This document shows positions 1-9,633 of a stretch of 64,000 nt of DNA, piece by piece; within the stretch, counting starts at the first letter, position 1; every line of letters begins with the position of its first letter. Where the stretch lies: contig NZ_JACAWV010000016.1 of the NCBI RefSeq assembly GCF_013390595.1, positions 1 through 64,000 of the forward strand. Reading direction: 5' to 3'. The notes below the pieces were generated by a model. The model was given only the letters and a program-made list of their open reading frames with translations, was not told the DNA's origin and searched no databases. Position numbers and translations under genes: made by a program. This DNA is from Rhizobium sp. RM. Lineage in GTDB: Bacteria > Pseudomonadota > Alphaproteobacteria > Rhizobiales > Rhizobiaceae.

Positions 1-331
1 ACAAACCAGCAAGTCAGCCAATCCGCTTGATTTCTCTAGAACGAAGCAGTTCGTCGCCAGCAGCGCCGCCGCCCTCGTTCAGTGAGCGGACTTATAAACC
101 CACCCCATGAAACAAGTCAACACACCAATTTTCAAAAATACAAAAAATCAAACAAGCTATTGATAAGGCTACTGTATCTCCGTTTCGTAGCACAAATTAA
201 CAAAATCCTGCCACGCCAAATCCGGCCCCGCAGCAGACCATCAGAACACCCCCGCAAGACGCCCAAAACCACGGCAAAACCCAGGCGACACAAGCCGTCA
301 ACACCACCAACACAACGTCAAAAACACCGCC
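1..331. other. Left-edge region without a convincing gene
   Basis: Nothing here is convincingly coding. Frame 2 is open from the window edge to a TGA at 83-85 and could be the last 27 codons of a rightward gene starting outside the window, but the stretch is too short to judge. From about 90 to 210 the DNA is AT-rich with A-runs, then becomes C/A-rich and repetitive. The 94-codon frame at 82-366 has a highly biased Pro/Lys/Arg composition and overlaps the 3' end of hutC, so I did not call it. Confidence 0.3.
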
Positions 332-1075
332 TCACAGCCCCGAATCCAGATCCGTCGACGGGCTGAAACGTGCGACAAACGCATGTGCGTCGCCGGGATA
401 GGTGAAACGAACATAGGTCACGGGACCCGCCTTGCTCCACGTGCGGCGCTCGACCACCAGGCAAGCCTGTCTTTCCTGGACACCCAATATGCGGGAGATC
501 TCTCTCGATGCGGAAACGGCACAGATGCGATGTTCGGCAGTGCTCCATGGCACATGCTGCAGGAGCCAAGGCCCCGGAGCGACCTCACTGAAGTCAGCGT
601 TGGCCGCATCCGGCACGGCCTTCAGATTGATCAACCGCTGTTCGACACAGAATTCATGGGTACCGGCAAAATGAATGCAGGCAATATCCAGGAACTCATT
701 GCCGGGATCGGCATCCAGATGCACAAGATCTTCTGGTTTGGCTTTGCGCCGAACACAACGCAGCACCGTGAAGCGATAATCCAGCCCCAGAGATTCGACC
801 TCGGCGCGGATATCATGAATCTCAAGAACGGCGGACTGAACCTGGGGCTGCCTGACAAAACTGCCTGATTTCTTACGACGCTCGATCAAACCAGCCTTGG
901 CAAGCTGTGTCATGACCTTGTTGACGGTCATTCGGGAGCAATCATAGTGCGCCGCAAGCTCGACTTCAAACGGCAGCCTGTGGCCCGGCGGCCATTCTCC
1001 GGAAACGATGCGCCCTTCGATCTCGCCTAGAATGCGTTGATGCAAGGTCGCTTCTTTAACCGATGTTTTCGCCAC
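332..1075 (-). CDS. hutC: Histidine utilization repressor HutC (GntR family)
   Basis: This 247-residue protein has the two-part build of the HutC subfamily of GntR regulators. An N-terminal winged helix-turn-helix occupies about residues 10-75 (RLPFEVELAAHYDCSRMTV core) and a UTRA ligand-binding domain about 95-240. Family knowledge: HutC represses hut genes and is released by urocanate. It lies 49 bp downstream of hutF on the same strand, so it is probably the second gene of the leftward hutFC unit. A perfect HutC-type palindrome sits in the divergent hutF/hutI promoter region at 2550-2561, which supports local autoregulation. Identification is firm from domain order and context. Confidence 0.93.
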   Translation of the reverse strand: MAKTSVKEATLHQRILGEIEGRIVSGEWPPGHRLPFEVELAAHYDCSRMTVNKVMTQLAKAGLIERRKKSGSFVRQPQVQSAVLEIHDIRAEVESLGLDYRFTVLRCVRRKAKPEDLVHLDADPGNEFLDIACIHFAGTHEFCVEQRLINLKAVPDAANADFSEVAPGPWLLQHVPWSTAEHRICAVSASREISRILGVQERQACLVVERRTWSKAGPVTYVRFTYPGDAHAFVARFSPSTDLDSGL

Positions 1076-1124
1076 GACCGGAATGCCTTTCTACGACGCC
1101 TCAACCCGTTCGACAGAGCGCATA

Positions 1125-2471
1125 TCAGCTATTCACCAGATCAGCCATGACCTTGTGGAAACGGCGAGTGATTGCCTCGCGACGGATATGCCGACCCGAT
1201 TGCACCAGTTCTTTGCCGCGGACCCAGACCGAACCGACCCGAACGCCGCTGGAAAATATCCATTGATCCAGCACTTGCTGGTTGGCGATATAGGGGACAT
1301 CGGACATATCAAGCGCCACAACATCGGCACTCGCGCCAATATCGATCCTGGCGGTCGCACCCAATGCAATACTACCACCTTCCAGTGAGGATCCAAAAAG
1401 CCTCTGACCCGTCGAGGAACCAGGCTCCGCGATGACGTTGCGCGCCCGCAGCGAAAGCCGCTGCGAATATTCCAGCATCCGCAACTCCTCGGCGACCGAA
1501 ATGAGGATATTAGAATCCGAGCCGACACCAAAACGCCCTGCTGCGGCAAGGAAATCCTGAGCGGAAAATGTGCCGTCTCCCAGATTGGCCTCAGTTATAG
1601 GGCAAAGACCGGCGATAGCACCGCTTTTCGCCACGCCGTGCGTTTCCGCCTCCGTCATATGGGTGGCATGGATTAGGCACCAGCGAGCATCCACAGCGGC
1701 GTTGGCCAGAAGCCACTCCACAGGCCGCGCGCCAGAGAACGCCAAACTATCCTGAACTTCCTTCACCTGTTCGGCGACATGAATATGAATGGGGCCGCCT
1801 TTTGCCAGCGGTTCAATCGCTGTCAACTCTTCGCCGGTCACGGCGCGCAGACTGTGCGGTGCAATCCCCAACACCGCACCAGGCAAGGCCTTTACAACCC
1901 GTTCGGCGCCCTGCATCAGGCGCTGATAGCTGTCGAGCGAATGAATGAAGCGTCTTTGGCCTTCGATCGGCGGCAATCCACCGAAACCGGAATGCGCGTA
2001 AAACACTGGCAGCAAGGTCAAGCCGATACCGGTTTCGGATGCCGCCGCACCGATCCGCTCGGCCATTTCAGCCACGTTATCGTAATGCGAGCCATCGCGG
2101 TCATTGTGCAGATAATGAAACTCGCCAACTCGGCCAAAACCGGCTTCCAGCATCTCCATATAGAGTTGGGCGGCAACGGCCTCCACCTGGTCCGGGGTCA
2201 TACTGAGGGCGAACTTGTACATCACAGTGCGCCAGCTCCAGAAACTATCGTCCGATGGCCCACGAATTTCGGCCAGCCCGGCCATTGCGCGCTGGAAAGC
2301 GTGACTATGGAGATTGGGCATGGCGGGAACCACGACAGGATGACAATCGTCCTGCGGGCGCGGTGACGCCCCCACCTCTATCGAGGCGATAAGCCCATCC
2401 TGAAAAACGATACGGACGTCGTGTGCCCAACCGTTCGGCAGCAGCGCCGATTCCGCGTGAATTGCCGTCAC
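1125..2471 (-). CDS. hutF: Formimidoylglutamate deiminase HutF
   Basis: This is an amidohydrolase-superfamily enzyme that converts N-formimidoyl-L-glutamate to N-formyl-L-glutamate and ammonia. The metal-binding HxH (LHSHAFQR, His55/His57) follows a short beta-rich N-terminus, and a GSDSN segment near the C-terminal third supplies the usual Asp. I chose the GTG at 2471 (448 residues) because a GAGGGGAGA ribosome site lies just upstream. The frame stays open to an ATG at 2561, but that would place the operator inside the gene and add an atypical N-terminus. With hutG present, the cluster encodes the two-step deiminase/deformylase branch to glutamate. It is the first gene of the leftward unit. 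Confidence 0.92.
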   Translation of the reverse strand: MTAIHAESALLPNGWAHDVRIVFQDGLIASIEVGASPRPQDDCHPVVVPAMPNLHSHAFQRAMAGLAEIRGPSDDSFWSWRTVMYKFALSMTPDQVEAVAAQLYMEMLEAGFGRVGEFHYLHNDRDGSHYDNVAEMAERIGAAASETGIGLTLLPVFYAHSGFGGLPPIEGQRRFIHSLDSYQRLMQGAERVVKALPGAVLGIAPHSLRAVTGEELTAIEPLAKGGPIHIHVAEQVKEVQDSLAFSGARPVEWLLANAAVDARWCLIHATHMTEAETHGVAKSGAIAGLCPITEANLGDGTFSAQDFLAAAGRFGVGSDSNILISVAEELRMLEYSQRLSLRARNVIAEPGSSTGQRLFGSSLEGGSIALGATARIDIGASADVVALDMSDVPYIANQQVLDQWIFSSGVRVGSVWVRGKELVQSGRHIRREAITRRFHKVMADLVNS

Positions 2472-2549
2472 CTCGATGTCTCCCCTCTCGGTTCGTGCAG
2501 AGCAGGAGATCCATAACGAGGATTTTTCCAGCTTGCCAAGTCGACTATT

Positions 2550-2561
2550 ATGTATATACAT
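2550..2561. promoter_or_regulatory. HutC operator palindrome between hutF and hutI
   Basis: The perfect 12-bp palindrome ATGTATATACAT sits in the 118-bp gap between the divergent hutF and hutI starts. HutC/GntR operators are typically of the TGTATATACA type, so this is very probably the repressor site for both directions. I saw no second copy near hutC itself. Confidence 0.75.
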
Positions 2562-2589
2562 TTAGATCATAAAAGAAAGGCGAAAACAG

Positions 2590-3849
2590 ATGCCCGGGAA
2601 CAAATCTTCGAACGAAACAACCTCGCTTTTGTCCGAAAAAGTGTGGCGCAACGCTCGGCTCGCGACCCTCGATCCATCACTGACCGGTCTGGGAATCATC
2701 GAAAACGGAGCGATTGCCGTTCGAAACGGACGTATCGTGTTTGTCGGCCCGGAAGCCGCCTTGCCCGCCGACCTCGCCGACATAGATAAGACGATCGATT
2801 GCCAGGGACGCTGGATCACTCCCGCATTAATCGACTGCCACACCCATCTGGTCTTCGGCGGCAATCGCGCCATGGAATTCGAGATGCGTTTGAATGGCGC
2901 AACCTACGAGGAAATCGCCAAGGCGGGCGGTGGCATCGTCTCTTCCGTGCGGGATACGCGCACACTTTCAGAAGATGCACTGGTGGCGCAGGCCCTGCCC
3001 CGTCTCGATACGTTGCTTTCCGAAGGCGTTTCGACCATCGAAATCAAGTCGGGTTACGGCCTCAATATCGAGACCGAACTGAAAATGCTGCGTGTGGCAC
3101 GCAAACTACAGACACTTCGCCCGATCCGCATCCTTACCAGCTATCTTGCCGCTCACGCGACGCCCACAGAATACAAGGGTCGAAACGCAGATTACATTAA
3201 TGATGTCGTTCTGCCCGGGCTTGAACAGGCCCATGCCGAAGGCCTGGTCGATGCCGTCGACGGTTTTTGCGAAGGCATCGCCTTCTCCGTGGAAGACATG
3301 CGCCGCGTGTTCGACAAGGCAAAACAGCTCGGTCTGCCCATCAAACTCCATGCCGAACAGCTTTCCAATCTCGGTGGTTCCGAGCTGGCCGCGTCTTTTG
3401 GCGCTCTTTCCGCCGATCATCTGGAGTATCTGGATGAGAAAGGCGCGAACGCACTGGCCGAGGCAGGAACGGTTGCCGTTCTTCTTCCAGGTGCCTTTTA
3501 TGCATTGCGTGAAAAACAGGCGCCCCCTGTTCAGGCATTGCGTGACGCGGGTTGCGACATCGCGCTGGCCACCGATTGCAATCCCGGCACCTCGCCGCTG
3601 ACCTCTATATTGTTGACGATGAACATGGGCGCGACACTCTTCCGTCTGACCGTGGAAGAATGCCTGACCGCCACGACCCGCACGGCCGCAAAAGCACTCG
3701 GCCTCACCTCGGAAACCGGCACGCTGGAGGTTGGCAAGTCTGCGGACCTGGCAATCTGGGACATCGAGCGCCCAAGCGAGCTTGTTTACCGCATAGGTTT
3801 TAACCCACTTCATAGCCGCATTTTCAAGGGAGAGACGGTTTCCCCATGA
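2590..3849 (+). CDS. hutI: Imidazolonepropionase HutI
   Basis: This 419-residue amidohydrolase catalyses step three of histidine breakdown, 4-imidazolone-5-propionate to N-formimidoyl-glutamate. Visible signatures are the metal-binding HTH ([11 protein letters not shown], His84/His86), the [12 protein letters not shown] segment with further metal/substrate His and Glu residues, and ATDCNPGTS with the catalytic Asp near residue 320. Length matches the family (about 400-420). The ATG at 2590 is 28 bp past the HutC operator and begins the rightward hutIHGU run. The stop overlaps the hutH start by 4 bp (ATGA), implying translational coupling. Confidence 0.96.
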   Translation: MPGNKSSNETTSLLSEKVWRNARLATLDPSLTGLGIIENGAIAVRNGRIVFVGPEAALPADLADIDKTIDCQGRWITPALIDCHTHLVFGGNRAMEFEMRLNGATYEEIAKAGGGIVSSVRDTRTLSEDALVAQALPRLDTLLSEGVSTIEIKSGYGLNIETELKMLRVARKLQTLRPIRILTSYLAAHATPTEYKGRNADYINDVVLPGLEQAHAEGLVDAVDGFCEGIAFSVEDMRRVFDKAKQLGLPIKLHAEQLSNLGGSELAASFGALSADHLEYLDEKGANALAEAGTVAVLLPGAFYALREKQAPPVQALRDAGCDIALATDCNPGTSPLTSILLTMNMGATLFRLTVEECLTATTRTAAKALGLTSETGTLEVGKSADLAIWDIERPSELVYRIGFNPLHSRIFKGETVSP

Positions 3850-5381
3850 CGATCACACTTCATCCAGGCGCGGTGCCGCTTGCCGATCTCGCCAACATCT
3901 ACTGGAACAACGGCGCCGCCAGACTTGACCGCTCGTTTGATGCCGGCATTGAAAAGGCCGCGCGGCGTATTGCCGAAATCGCCGCCGGCAACGCCCCGGT
4001 CTATGGGATCAACACCGGCTTCGGCAAACTCGCTTCGATCAAGATCGATGCTGCCGATGTTGCCACCCTGCAGCGCAATCTCATCCTTTCGCATTGCTGC
4101 GGCGTCGGCGCGCCATTGCCGGAAAACGTCGTTCGCCTGATCATGGCCTTGAAGCTCATTTCGCTCGGCCGTGGCGCGTCCGGCGTGCGGCTGGAGCTTG
4201 TCCGCCTGATTGAAGGGATGCTCGATAAGGGCGTCATTCCCGCTATTCCCGAAAAAGGTTCGGTTGGCGCATCCGGCGATCTGGCGCCGCTTGCTCATAT
4301 GGCAGCGGTCATGATGGGGGAAGGCGAGGCCTTTTACCAGGGCGCACTTCTGCCTGCAGCAGAGGCGCTGGCGAAAGCCGCGCTTCAACCGGTCGTTCTC
4401 GCCGCAAAAGAAGGCCTTGCCCTGATCAACGGCACACAAACGTCCACGGCGCTCGCCCTTGCCGGCCTTTTCAGGGCGCATCGGGCAGCACAGGCCGCGT
4501 TGATCACCGGTGCGCTTTCCACCGACGCGGCCATGGGTTCGTCCGCGCCTTTCCATCCGGATATTCACACCCTGCGCGGCCATAAAGGTCAGATCGATGC
4601 TGGTGCTGCCCTGCGCCAGCTTCTTGAAGGCTCCGAAATTCGCGTCAGTCATATTGAGGGTGATGAGCGCGTACAGGACCCCTATTGCATTCGTTGCCAA
4701 CCGCAGGTCGACGGCGCCTGCCTGGACCTTCTGCGTCAGGTCGCCCGAACGCTCGAGATCGAAGCCAATGCCGTGACGGACAATCCCCTGGTGCTCTCCG
4801 ATAATTCTGTTGTCTCAGGCGGAAACTTCCATGCGGAGCCGGTGGCCTTTGCCGCCGACCAGATCGCGTTGGCAATTTGCGAAATCGGTGCAATCGCTCA
4901 ACGACGCATCGCACTATTGGTCGATCCCTCACTGTCTTACGGCCTACCGGCCTTCCTGTCGAAAAAACCCGGATTGAACTCAGGCCTGATGATCGCGGAA
5001 GTCACATCAGCAGCGCTGATGAGCGAAAACAAACAGATGTCGCATCCGGCCTCGGTCGATTCGACGCCAACCTCCGCCAACCAGGAAGACCATGTTTCCA
5101 TGGCCTGCCACGGCGCACGTCGTCTTCTGGCGATGACCGAAAACCTCTTTGCCATTCTCGGCATCGAGGCACTGTCGGCAGTACAGGGTGTCGAACTGCG
5201 CGGCCCGCTGAAAACGAGCCCCGAATTGCAGAAGGCGATCGACGTGCTTCGCGCCGAAATTCCATCCTTGGAAGACGACCGCTTCATGGCACCGGAGCTG
5301 AAGACAGCGGCAGAATTGATTGCGACGGGCGCACTCGTTTCAGCAATCTCGACCAACATCTTGCCAAAACTGGAGGTTTGA
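3846..5381 (+). CDS. hutH: Histidine ammonia-lyase HutH
   Basis: This 511-residue enzyme of the aromatic amino acid lyase family deaminates L-histidine to urocanate, the entry step of the pathway. The Ala-Ser-Gly triad that cyclises to the MIO cofactor is at residues 142-144 inside [15 protein letters not shown]. The active-site tyrosine lies in VYGINTGFG near residue 53, and the [11 protein letters not shown] and NQEDHVSM motifs are intact. Its start overlaps hutI by 4 bp and hutG follows 1 bp after the stop, so it is a core member of a tightly packed operon. Confidence 0.97.
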   Translation: MTITLHPGAVPLADLANIYWNNGAARLDRSFDAGIEKAARRIAEIAAGNAPVYGINTGFGKLASIKIDAADVATLQRNLILSHCCGVGAPLPENVVRLIMALKLISLGRGASGVRLELVRLIEGMLDKGVIPAIPEKGSVGASGDLAPLAHMAAVMMGEGEAFYQGALLPAAEALAKAALQPVVLAAKEGLALINGTQTSTALALAGLFRAHRAAQAALITGALSTDAAMGSSAPFHPDIHTLRGHKGQIDAGAALRQLLEGSEIRVSHIEGDERVQDPYCIRCQPQVDGACLDLLRQVARTLEIEANAVTDNPLVLSDNSVVSGGNFHAEPVAFAADQIALAICEIGAIAQRRIALLVDPSLSYGLPAFLSKKPGLNSGLMIAEVTSAALMSENKQMSHPASVDSTPTSANQEDHVSMACHGARRLLAMTENLFAILGIEALSAVQGVELRGPLKTSPELQKAIDVLRAEIPSLEDDRFMAPELKTAAELIATGALVSAISTNILPKLEV

Positions 5382-5382
5382 G

Positions 5383-6198
5383 ATGTCTGTCTTTGAACTG
5401 AAACGTGGCAATTCACCGGTCATTTTAGCTTTTCCCCACACCGGTACCGACGTGCCGGCGCCGATCTGGAACCGCTTGAATGACAATGGACGCATCCTCG
5501 CGGACACTGATTGGCATATTCATGAGCTTTATGCGGGTCTGTTGCCGGAGGCGACGACGGTTCGGGCAACGTTCCACCGATACGTCATCGACGCAAACCG
5601 CGATCCGTCCGGTACCAGCCTCTATCCCGGCCAGAACACCACCGGCCTCATCCCTGAGACAGATTTCGACGGGAAATCCATCTGGACTTCGGGAGAAGAA
5701 CCGGATGAAACCGATATCGCTTATCGGCTGGAGACATTCCACCTGCCCTATCATGCCGCACTTGCTGCGGAGATTGAGCGGGTGAAAGCCCTGCATGGTG
5801 TTGCCATCCTTTACGATTGCCATTCGATCCGCTCGCATATTCCGTTTCTGTTCGAGGGCAAGCTGCCGGATTTCAATATCGGCACGGACATGGGCAAGAC
5901 CTGCGATCCCGCAATCGAGAAGATCGCTGTTGACGTCACAGACACGGCGGAGGGTTACACCAGCATTCTGAACGGCCGTTTCAAAGGCGGCTGGACGACG
6001 CGCCATTATGGCAGACCGGAAACCGGAGCGCATGCCATTCAGATGGAGCTCGCCCAATCCACACATCTGCAAAAAGAAGAGCCGCCTTTTGCTTACGACG
6101 AGCAGAAAGCTGGGCCTCTTCGTGCCCATCTGAAAGCCATTCTGACGCGCATCGAAAAAGCTGCGTTCGAGATGAAACCACAAGGGGAAACAGCATGA
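5383..6198 (+). CDS. hutG: N-formylglutamate deformylase HutG
   Basis: This 271-residue zinc amidohydrolase of the N-formylglutamate amidohydrolase family hydrolyses N-formylglutamate to glutamate and formate. The FPHTGTDVP segment near the N-terminus, [26 protein letters not shown] and MELAQSTHL are family hallmarks containing the metal and substrate ligands. I took the ATG at 5383 because GGAGG in the end of hutH serves as ribosome site. The frame stays open to 5320, but that extension would lie wholly within hutH. The gene overlaps hutU by 4 bp. Confidence 0.94.
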   Translation: MSVFELKRGNSPVILAFPHTGTDVPAPIWNRLNDNGRILADTDWHIHELYAGLLPEATTVRATFHRYVIDANRDPSGTSLYPGQNTTGLIPETDFDGKSIWTSGEEPDETDIAYRLETFHLPYHAALAAEIERVKALHGVAILYDCHSIRSHIPFLFEGKLPDFNIGTDMGKTCDPAIEKIAVDVTDTAEGYTSILNGRFKGGWTTRHYGRPETGAHAIQMELAQSTHLQKEEPPFAYDEQKAGPLRAHLKAILTRIEKAAFEMKPQGETA

Positions 6199-7868
6199 AC
6201 AATCCGCGCCACAATATCCGCGATGTCCGCGCTCCGCAGGGCACCGAACTCAACGCAAAAAGCTGGATGACCGAAGCTCCGCTTCGCATGCTGATGAACA
6301 ATCTCGATCCCGATGTGGCCGAGCGTCCGCATGAACTAGTGGTCTATGGCGGCATTGGTCGCGCAGCGCGCACATGGGACGATTTTGATCGGATCGTCGC
6401 GACCCTGAAGGACCTCAACGAAGATGAGACGCTGGTGGTGCAATCGGGCAAACCGGTCGGTGTGTTCCGCACCCACAAGGATGCACCGCGTGTTCTGATC
6501 GCCAATTCCAATCTCGTGCCGCACTGGGCGACATGGGACCATTTCAACGAACTGGATAAAAAGGGTCTTGCCATGTACGGCCAGATGACAGCCGGTTCGT
6601 GGATCTATATCGGCACGCAGGGCATCGTGCAGGGAACTTACGAGACCTTTGTGGAAGCCGGACGCCAACATTATGAAGGCAACCTCAAGGGCAAATGGAT
6701 TTTGACCGGCGGTCTCGGTGGCATGGGCGGTGCGCAGCCACTTGCTGCAGTGATGGCCGGCGCCTGCTGCCTTGCCGTCGAATGCGACGAAACCCGCGTC
6801 GATTTCCGGCTTCGCACCCGTTACGTCGATGCGAAGGCTCACACGCTGGACGAAGCATTGGCGCTGATCGACCAGTGGACGAAAGCCGGCGAGGCAAAGT
6901 CCGTTGGCCTGATCGGCAATGCGGCAGACGTCTTCCCTGAACTCGTCCGACGGGGCATTCGCCCTGATATCGTCACCGACCAGACTTCGGCTCACGATCC
7001 GATCCATGGTTATCTGCCTGCTGGATGGACCGTTGCCGAATGGCGCGCCAAACAGGAAAGCGATCCCAAGGCCGTTGAAGCTGCCGCCCGCGCATCGATG
7101 AAAGTGCACGTTCAGGCGATGGTGGATTTCTGGAACGCAGGCGTTCCCACCCTGGACTACGGCAACAACATTCGTCAGGTGGCCAAAGACGAGGGCCTCG
7201 AAAACGCCTTTGCCTTTCCGGGTTTTGTTCCGGCCTATATCCGCCCGCTGTTTTGCCGCGGTATCGGCCCGTTCCGTTGGGCTGCCCTCTCCGGTGACCC
7301 GGAGGATATCTACAAGACCGATGCGAAGGTAAAGGAGCTGTTGCCTGATAACAAGCACCTGCACAACTGGCTGGACATGGCGCGCGAACGCATCGCCTTC
7401 CAGGGTCTTCCAGCGCGAATTTGCTGGGTTGGTCTCGGCGATCGTCATCGTCTCGGCCTCGCCTTCAATGAGATGGTGAAGAATGGCGAATTGAAAGCGC
7501 CGATCGTCATCGGTCGTGACCACCTCGACAGTGGATCGGTCGCGTCCCCGAATCGCGAAACGGAAGCCATGAAGGATGGATCAGATGCCGTGTCCGACTG
7601 GCCGCTTCTGAATGCGCTGCTCAACACCGCATCCGGCGCCACCTGGGTATCGTTGCACCACGGCGGCGGTGTCGGCATGGGCTTTTCGCAGCATTCAGGC
7701 ATGGTCATTTGCTGCGATGGTAGCGATGATGCTTCCCGTCGCATCGAGCGGGTTTTGTGGAACGACCCGGCGACCGGCGTGATGCGCCACGCCGATGCCG
7801 GTTACGACATCGCGATCGACTGCGCGAAAGAACAGGGTCTTCGCCTCCCCGGGATTCTGGGAAACTGA
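6195..7868 (+). CDS. hutU: Urocanate hydratase HutU
   Basis: This 557-residue urocanase converts urocanate to imidazolonepropionate using tightly bound NAD+. Full-length family architecture is visible: the N-terminal arm, the Rossmann-like NAD-binding core with [13 protein letters not shown] near residue 175, and the conserved C-terminal active-site segments including [27 protein letters not shown] and [15 protein letters not shown]. Length matches other bacterial urocanases. It overlaps hutG by 4 bp and closes the core hut operon; the next gene is 109 bp downstream. Confidence 0.97.
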   Translation: MNNPRHNIRDVRAPQGTELNAKSWMTEAPLRMLMNNLDPDVAERPHELVVYGGIGRAARTWDDFDRIVATLKDLNEDETLVVQSGKPVGVFRTHKDAPRVLIANSNLVPHWATWDHFNELDKKGLAMYGQMTAGSWIYIGTQGIVQGTYETFVEAGRQHYEGNLKGKWILTGGLGGMGGAQPLAAVMAGACCLAVECDETRVDFRLRTRYVDAKAHTLDEALALIDQWTKAGEAKSVGLIGNAADVFPELVRRGIRPDIVTDQTSAHDPIHGYLPAGWTVAEWRAKQESDPKAVEAAARASMKVHVQAMVDFWNAGVPTLDYGNNIRQVAKDEGLENAFAFPGFVPAYIRPLFCRGIGPFRWAALSGDPEDIYKTDAKVKELLPDNKHLHNWLDMARERIAFQGLPARICWVGLGDRHRLGLAFNEMVKNGELKAPIVIGRDHLDSGSVASPNRETEAMKDGSDAVSDWPLLNALLNTASGATWVSLHHGGGVGMGFSQHSGMVICCDGSDDASRRIERVLWNDPATGVMRHADAGYDIAIDCAKEQGLRLPGILGN

Positions 7869-7977
7869 AAACCAAAGATGGCGGTGAAACTTTTGCCGGT
7901 TTGCCGTCGTATTCCTGATAGATGGTCGGAGCTCTGGTTCCGATCGTCGAATTTCGTGAAAAGCGTTCGGGGCGGGT

Positions 7978-9015
7978 ATGAGGATTTGGTCGGCGGCAAT
8001 GGAAGATTTATCCCGCCGGCTTCGCAGGTTCATTGCCCTTTTCATCACGGGCATCGTCCTTACTGTCTGGCATGGAGTGGGCATGGCTTCGGAGACCAGG
8101 GATGATCGACCAGTGCGGATCGACGTCGGTGGCTACAAGCTCAACAGTTTGCTGGTCGAGCAAGGGCCAGACGCCGATCTTCCCGCGATCGTCTTTATTC
8201 ATGGCGCCAGCACCAGCCTTTACGATCCGGTCTTCGCGTTTCTTTCAAAACTGAAAGGAAGATCACGGCTGTTATTCGTTGACCGGCCCGGTCACGGCGG
8301 TTCCGACGCGGGTGGGGAAGACACAATTCGGCCGGATGGCCAGGCGGATGCAATCGCTGAACTGATGCGCAAGCGCGGGATCTCGCGTGCCATTATCGTT
8401 GGGCACTCATTTGGAGGTGCCATCGCCGCAGCGCTTGTTATCCGTCATCCGGAGATGGTGTCGGGGCTCCTCTTCCTGTCACCAGCGCTTTATCCGTGGG
8501 ACAGTGGCATTGCCTGGTATTACTCGGCTGCCAACGCACCTGTCTTTGGGTCACTGTTCAGCACCGTGGTCGCACCGCCACTTGGCATTCTGGCCATAAA
8601 CCAGGCGATACGCGGGGTGTTTGCACCCAATACGCCTCCCCCGAACTACATCAGGGAAACACGCGCGCTCAACGCGCTCCGACCAAACGCCTTCAGACAC
8701 AATGCGCGGGAAATTTCAGCCTTGAGCGACTGGGCGCGGACCGCTTCGCGACAGTATCCCGCAATCAAGGCTCCAACGATCATAATAACTGGTGATGCGG
8801 ACCAGATCGTTTCGGCCGAGATACACGCCCGAAATCTCGCCAGAGACATCGCCGGATCGATATTGGTTGTCGTGAAAAACCTTGGCCATAAATCGGATTA
8901 CGTTGCCGCCGACCTCGCGATCGCAGCAATTGAAAAGTTAAGCGGGCGAAGGGTCGACCTTAACGCATCTCGCAGAGAGATTGAAAAACGGATTGCCAAT
9001 GACCGCAAACGCTGA
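7978..9015 (+). CDS. Alpha/beta hydrolase, N-terminally membrane-anchored or exported
   Basis: This 345-residue protein has an alpha/beta-hydrolase fold. The nucleophile elbow GHSFGG puts Ser144 in place, the oxyanion region is FIHGAST (about 73-79), and an acidic residue in ITGDADQIV and the His in NLGHKSDY complete a triad. Residues about 16-36 form one hydrophobic segment ending near VGMAS, suggesting a signal peptide or anchor, so it probably works in the periplasm. The start at ATG 7978 has a GGGCGGG ribosome site. It lies between hutU and hutD on the same strand, but nothing in its sequence ties it to histidine; the substrate is unknown. Confidence 0.8.
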   Translation: MRIWSAAMEDLSRRLRRFIALFITGIVLTVWHGVGMASETRDDRPVRIDVGGYKLNSLLVEQGPDADLPAIVFIHGASTSLYDPVFAFLSKLKGRSRLLFVDRPGHGGSDAGGEDTIRPDGQADAIAELMRKRGISRAIIVGHSFGGAIAAALVIRHPEMVSGLLFLSPALYPWDSGIAWYYSAANAPVFGSLFSTVVAPPLGILAINQAIRGVFAPNTPPPNYIRETRALNALRPNAFRHNAREISALSDWARTASRQYPAIKAPTIIITGDADQIVSAEIHARNLARDIAGSILVVVKNLGHKSDYVAADLAIAAIEKLSGRRVDLNASRREIEKRIANDRKR

Positions 9016-9042
9016 CGAAGCGATAGCTTGCCGGAGACCTCG

Positions 9043-9615
9043 ATGAAATCGTTGCACGCCCGTGACTACAAACGCATGCCGTGGAAAAACGGTGGTGGTG
9101 AGACCGTGGAAATCGCCATATTCCCGGCTGACGCTTCTGTTGAAACATTCGAGTGGCGCATCAGCATGGCGACTGTCGCGAACGATGGACCCTTTTCGAT
9201 ATTCCCCGGGATAGACCGTACTCTGTCCATTCTGCAGGGAAACGGCATGGCTCTTGCGATCGAGAACGACAATCCCGCTTTACTGACAAAGGCCAGCCCG
9301 CCCCTGCCCTTTCCGGCAGATGTTCGCGTACACGCCACCCTGCCTGACGGAGCGATTGTCGATCTCAATGTCATGACACGACGCGACACATGGCGTCACA
9401 GCGTTCACAGACATGTCGGCCCGTTGTCTTCTGCAGAGATAACGGCAACGCAAACGCTTCTTCTTGCCGTTGGGCCGGTCACGGTCTCGGGTGCCGGTGC
9501 CGCCCACCATCTGAAAGACATGGACGCGCTTATGCTGGAGACCGGGGTGAACATCTCTGTTCTCCCCGACAGGCCAGGAGGCACCTATTTCCTCATCGAG
9601 CTCATTCGTCTCTGA
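9043..9615 (+). CDS. hutD: HutD family protein
   Basis: This 190-residue cupin-like protein matches HutD in its signature RMPWKNGGGETVEIAIFP near the N-terminus, FEWRISMATVANDGPFSIFPGIDRTL, and a DLNVMTRR segment in the middle. HutD lacks a defined enzymatic role; published work on the family treats it as a governor limiting hut expression. The ATG at 9043 was preferred over an in-frame TTG at 9028 because GGAGA sits at the right distance. It is the last rightward gene of the hut region and converges on the M81 gene 18 bp away. Confidence 0.88.
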   Translation: MKSLHARDYKRMPWKNGGGETVEIAIFPADASVETFEWRISMATVANDGPFSIFPGIDRTLSILQGNGMALAIENDNPALLTKASPPLPFPADVRVHATLPDGAIVDLNVMTRRDTWRHSVHRHVGPLSSAEITATQTLLLAVGPVTVSGAGAAHHLKDMDALMLETGVNISVLPDRPGGTYFLIELIRL

Positions 9616-9633
9616 GTTGGGATCAAAGCGCTC

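Noticed and set aside
82..366. 94-codon + strand frame at the left edge
   Set aside because: Pro/Lys/Arg-rich and repetitive, overlaps the end of hutC, no ribosome site.
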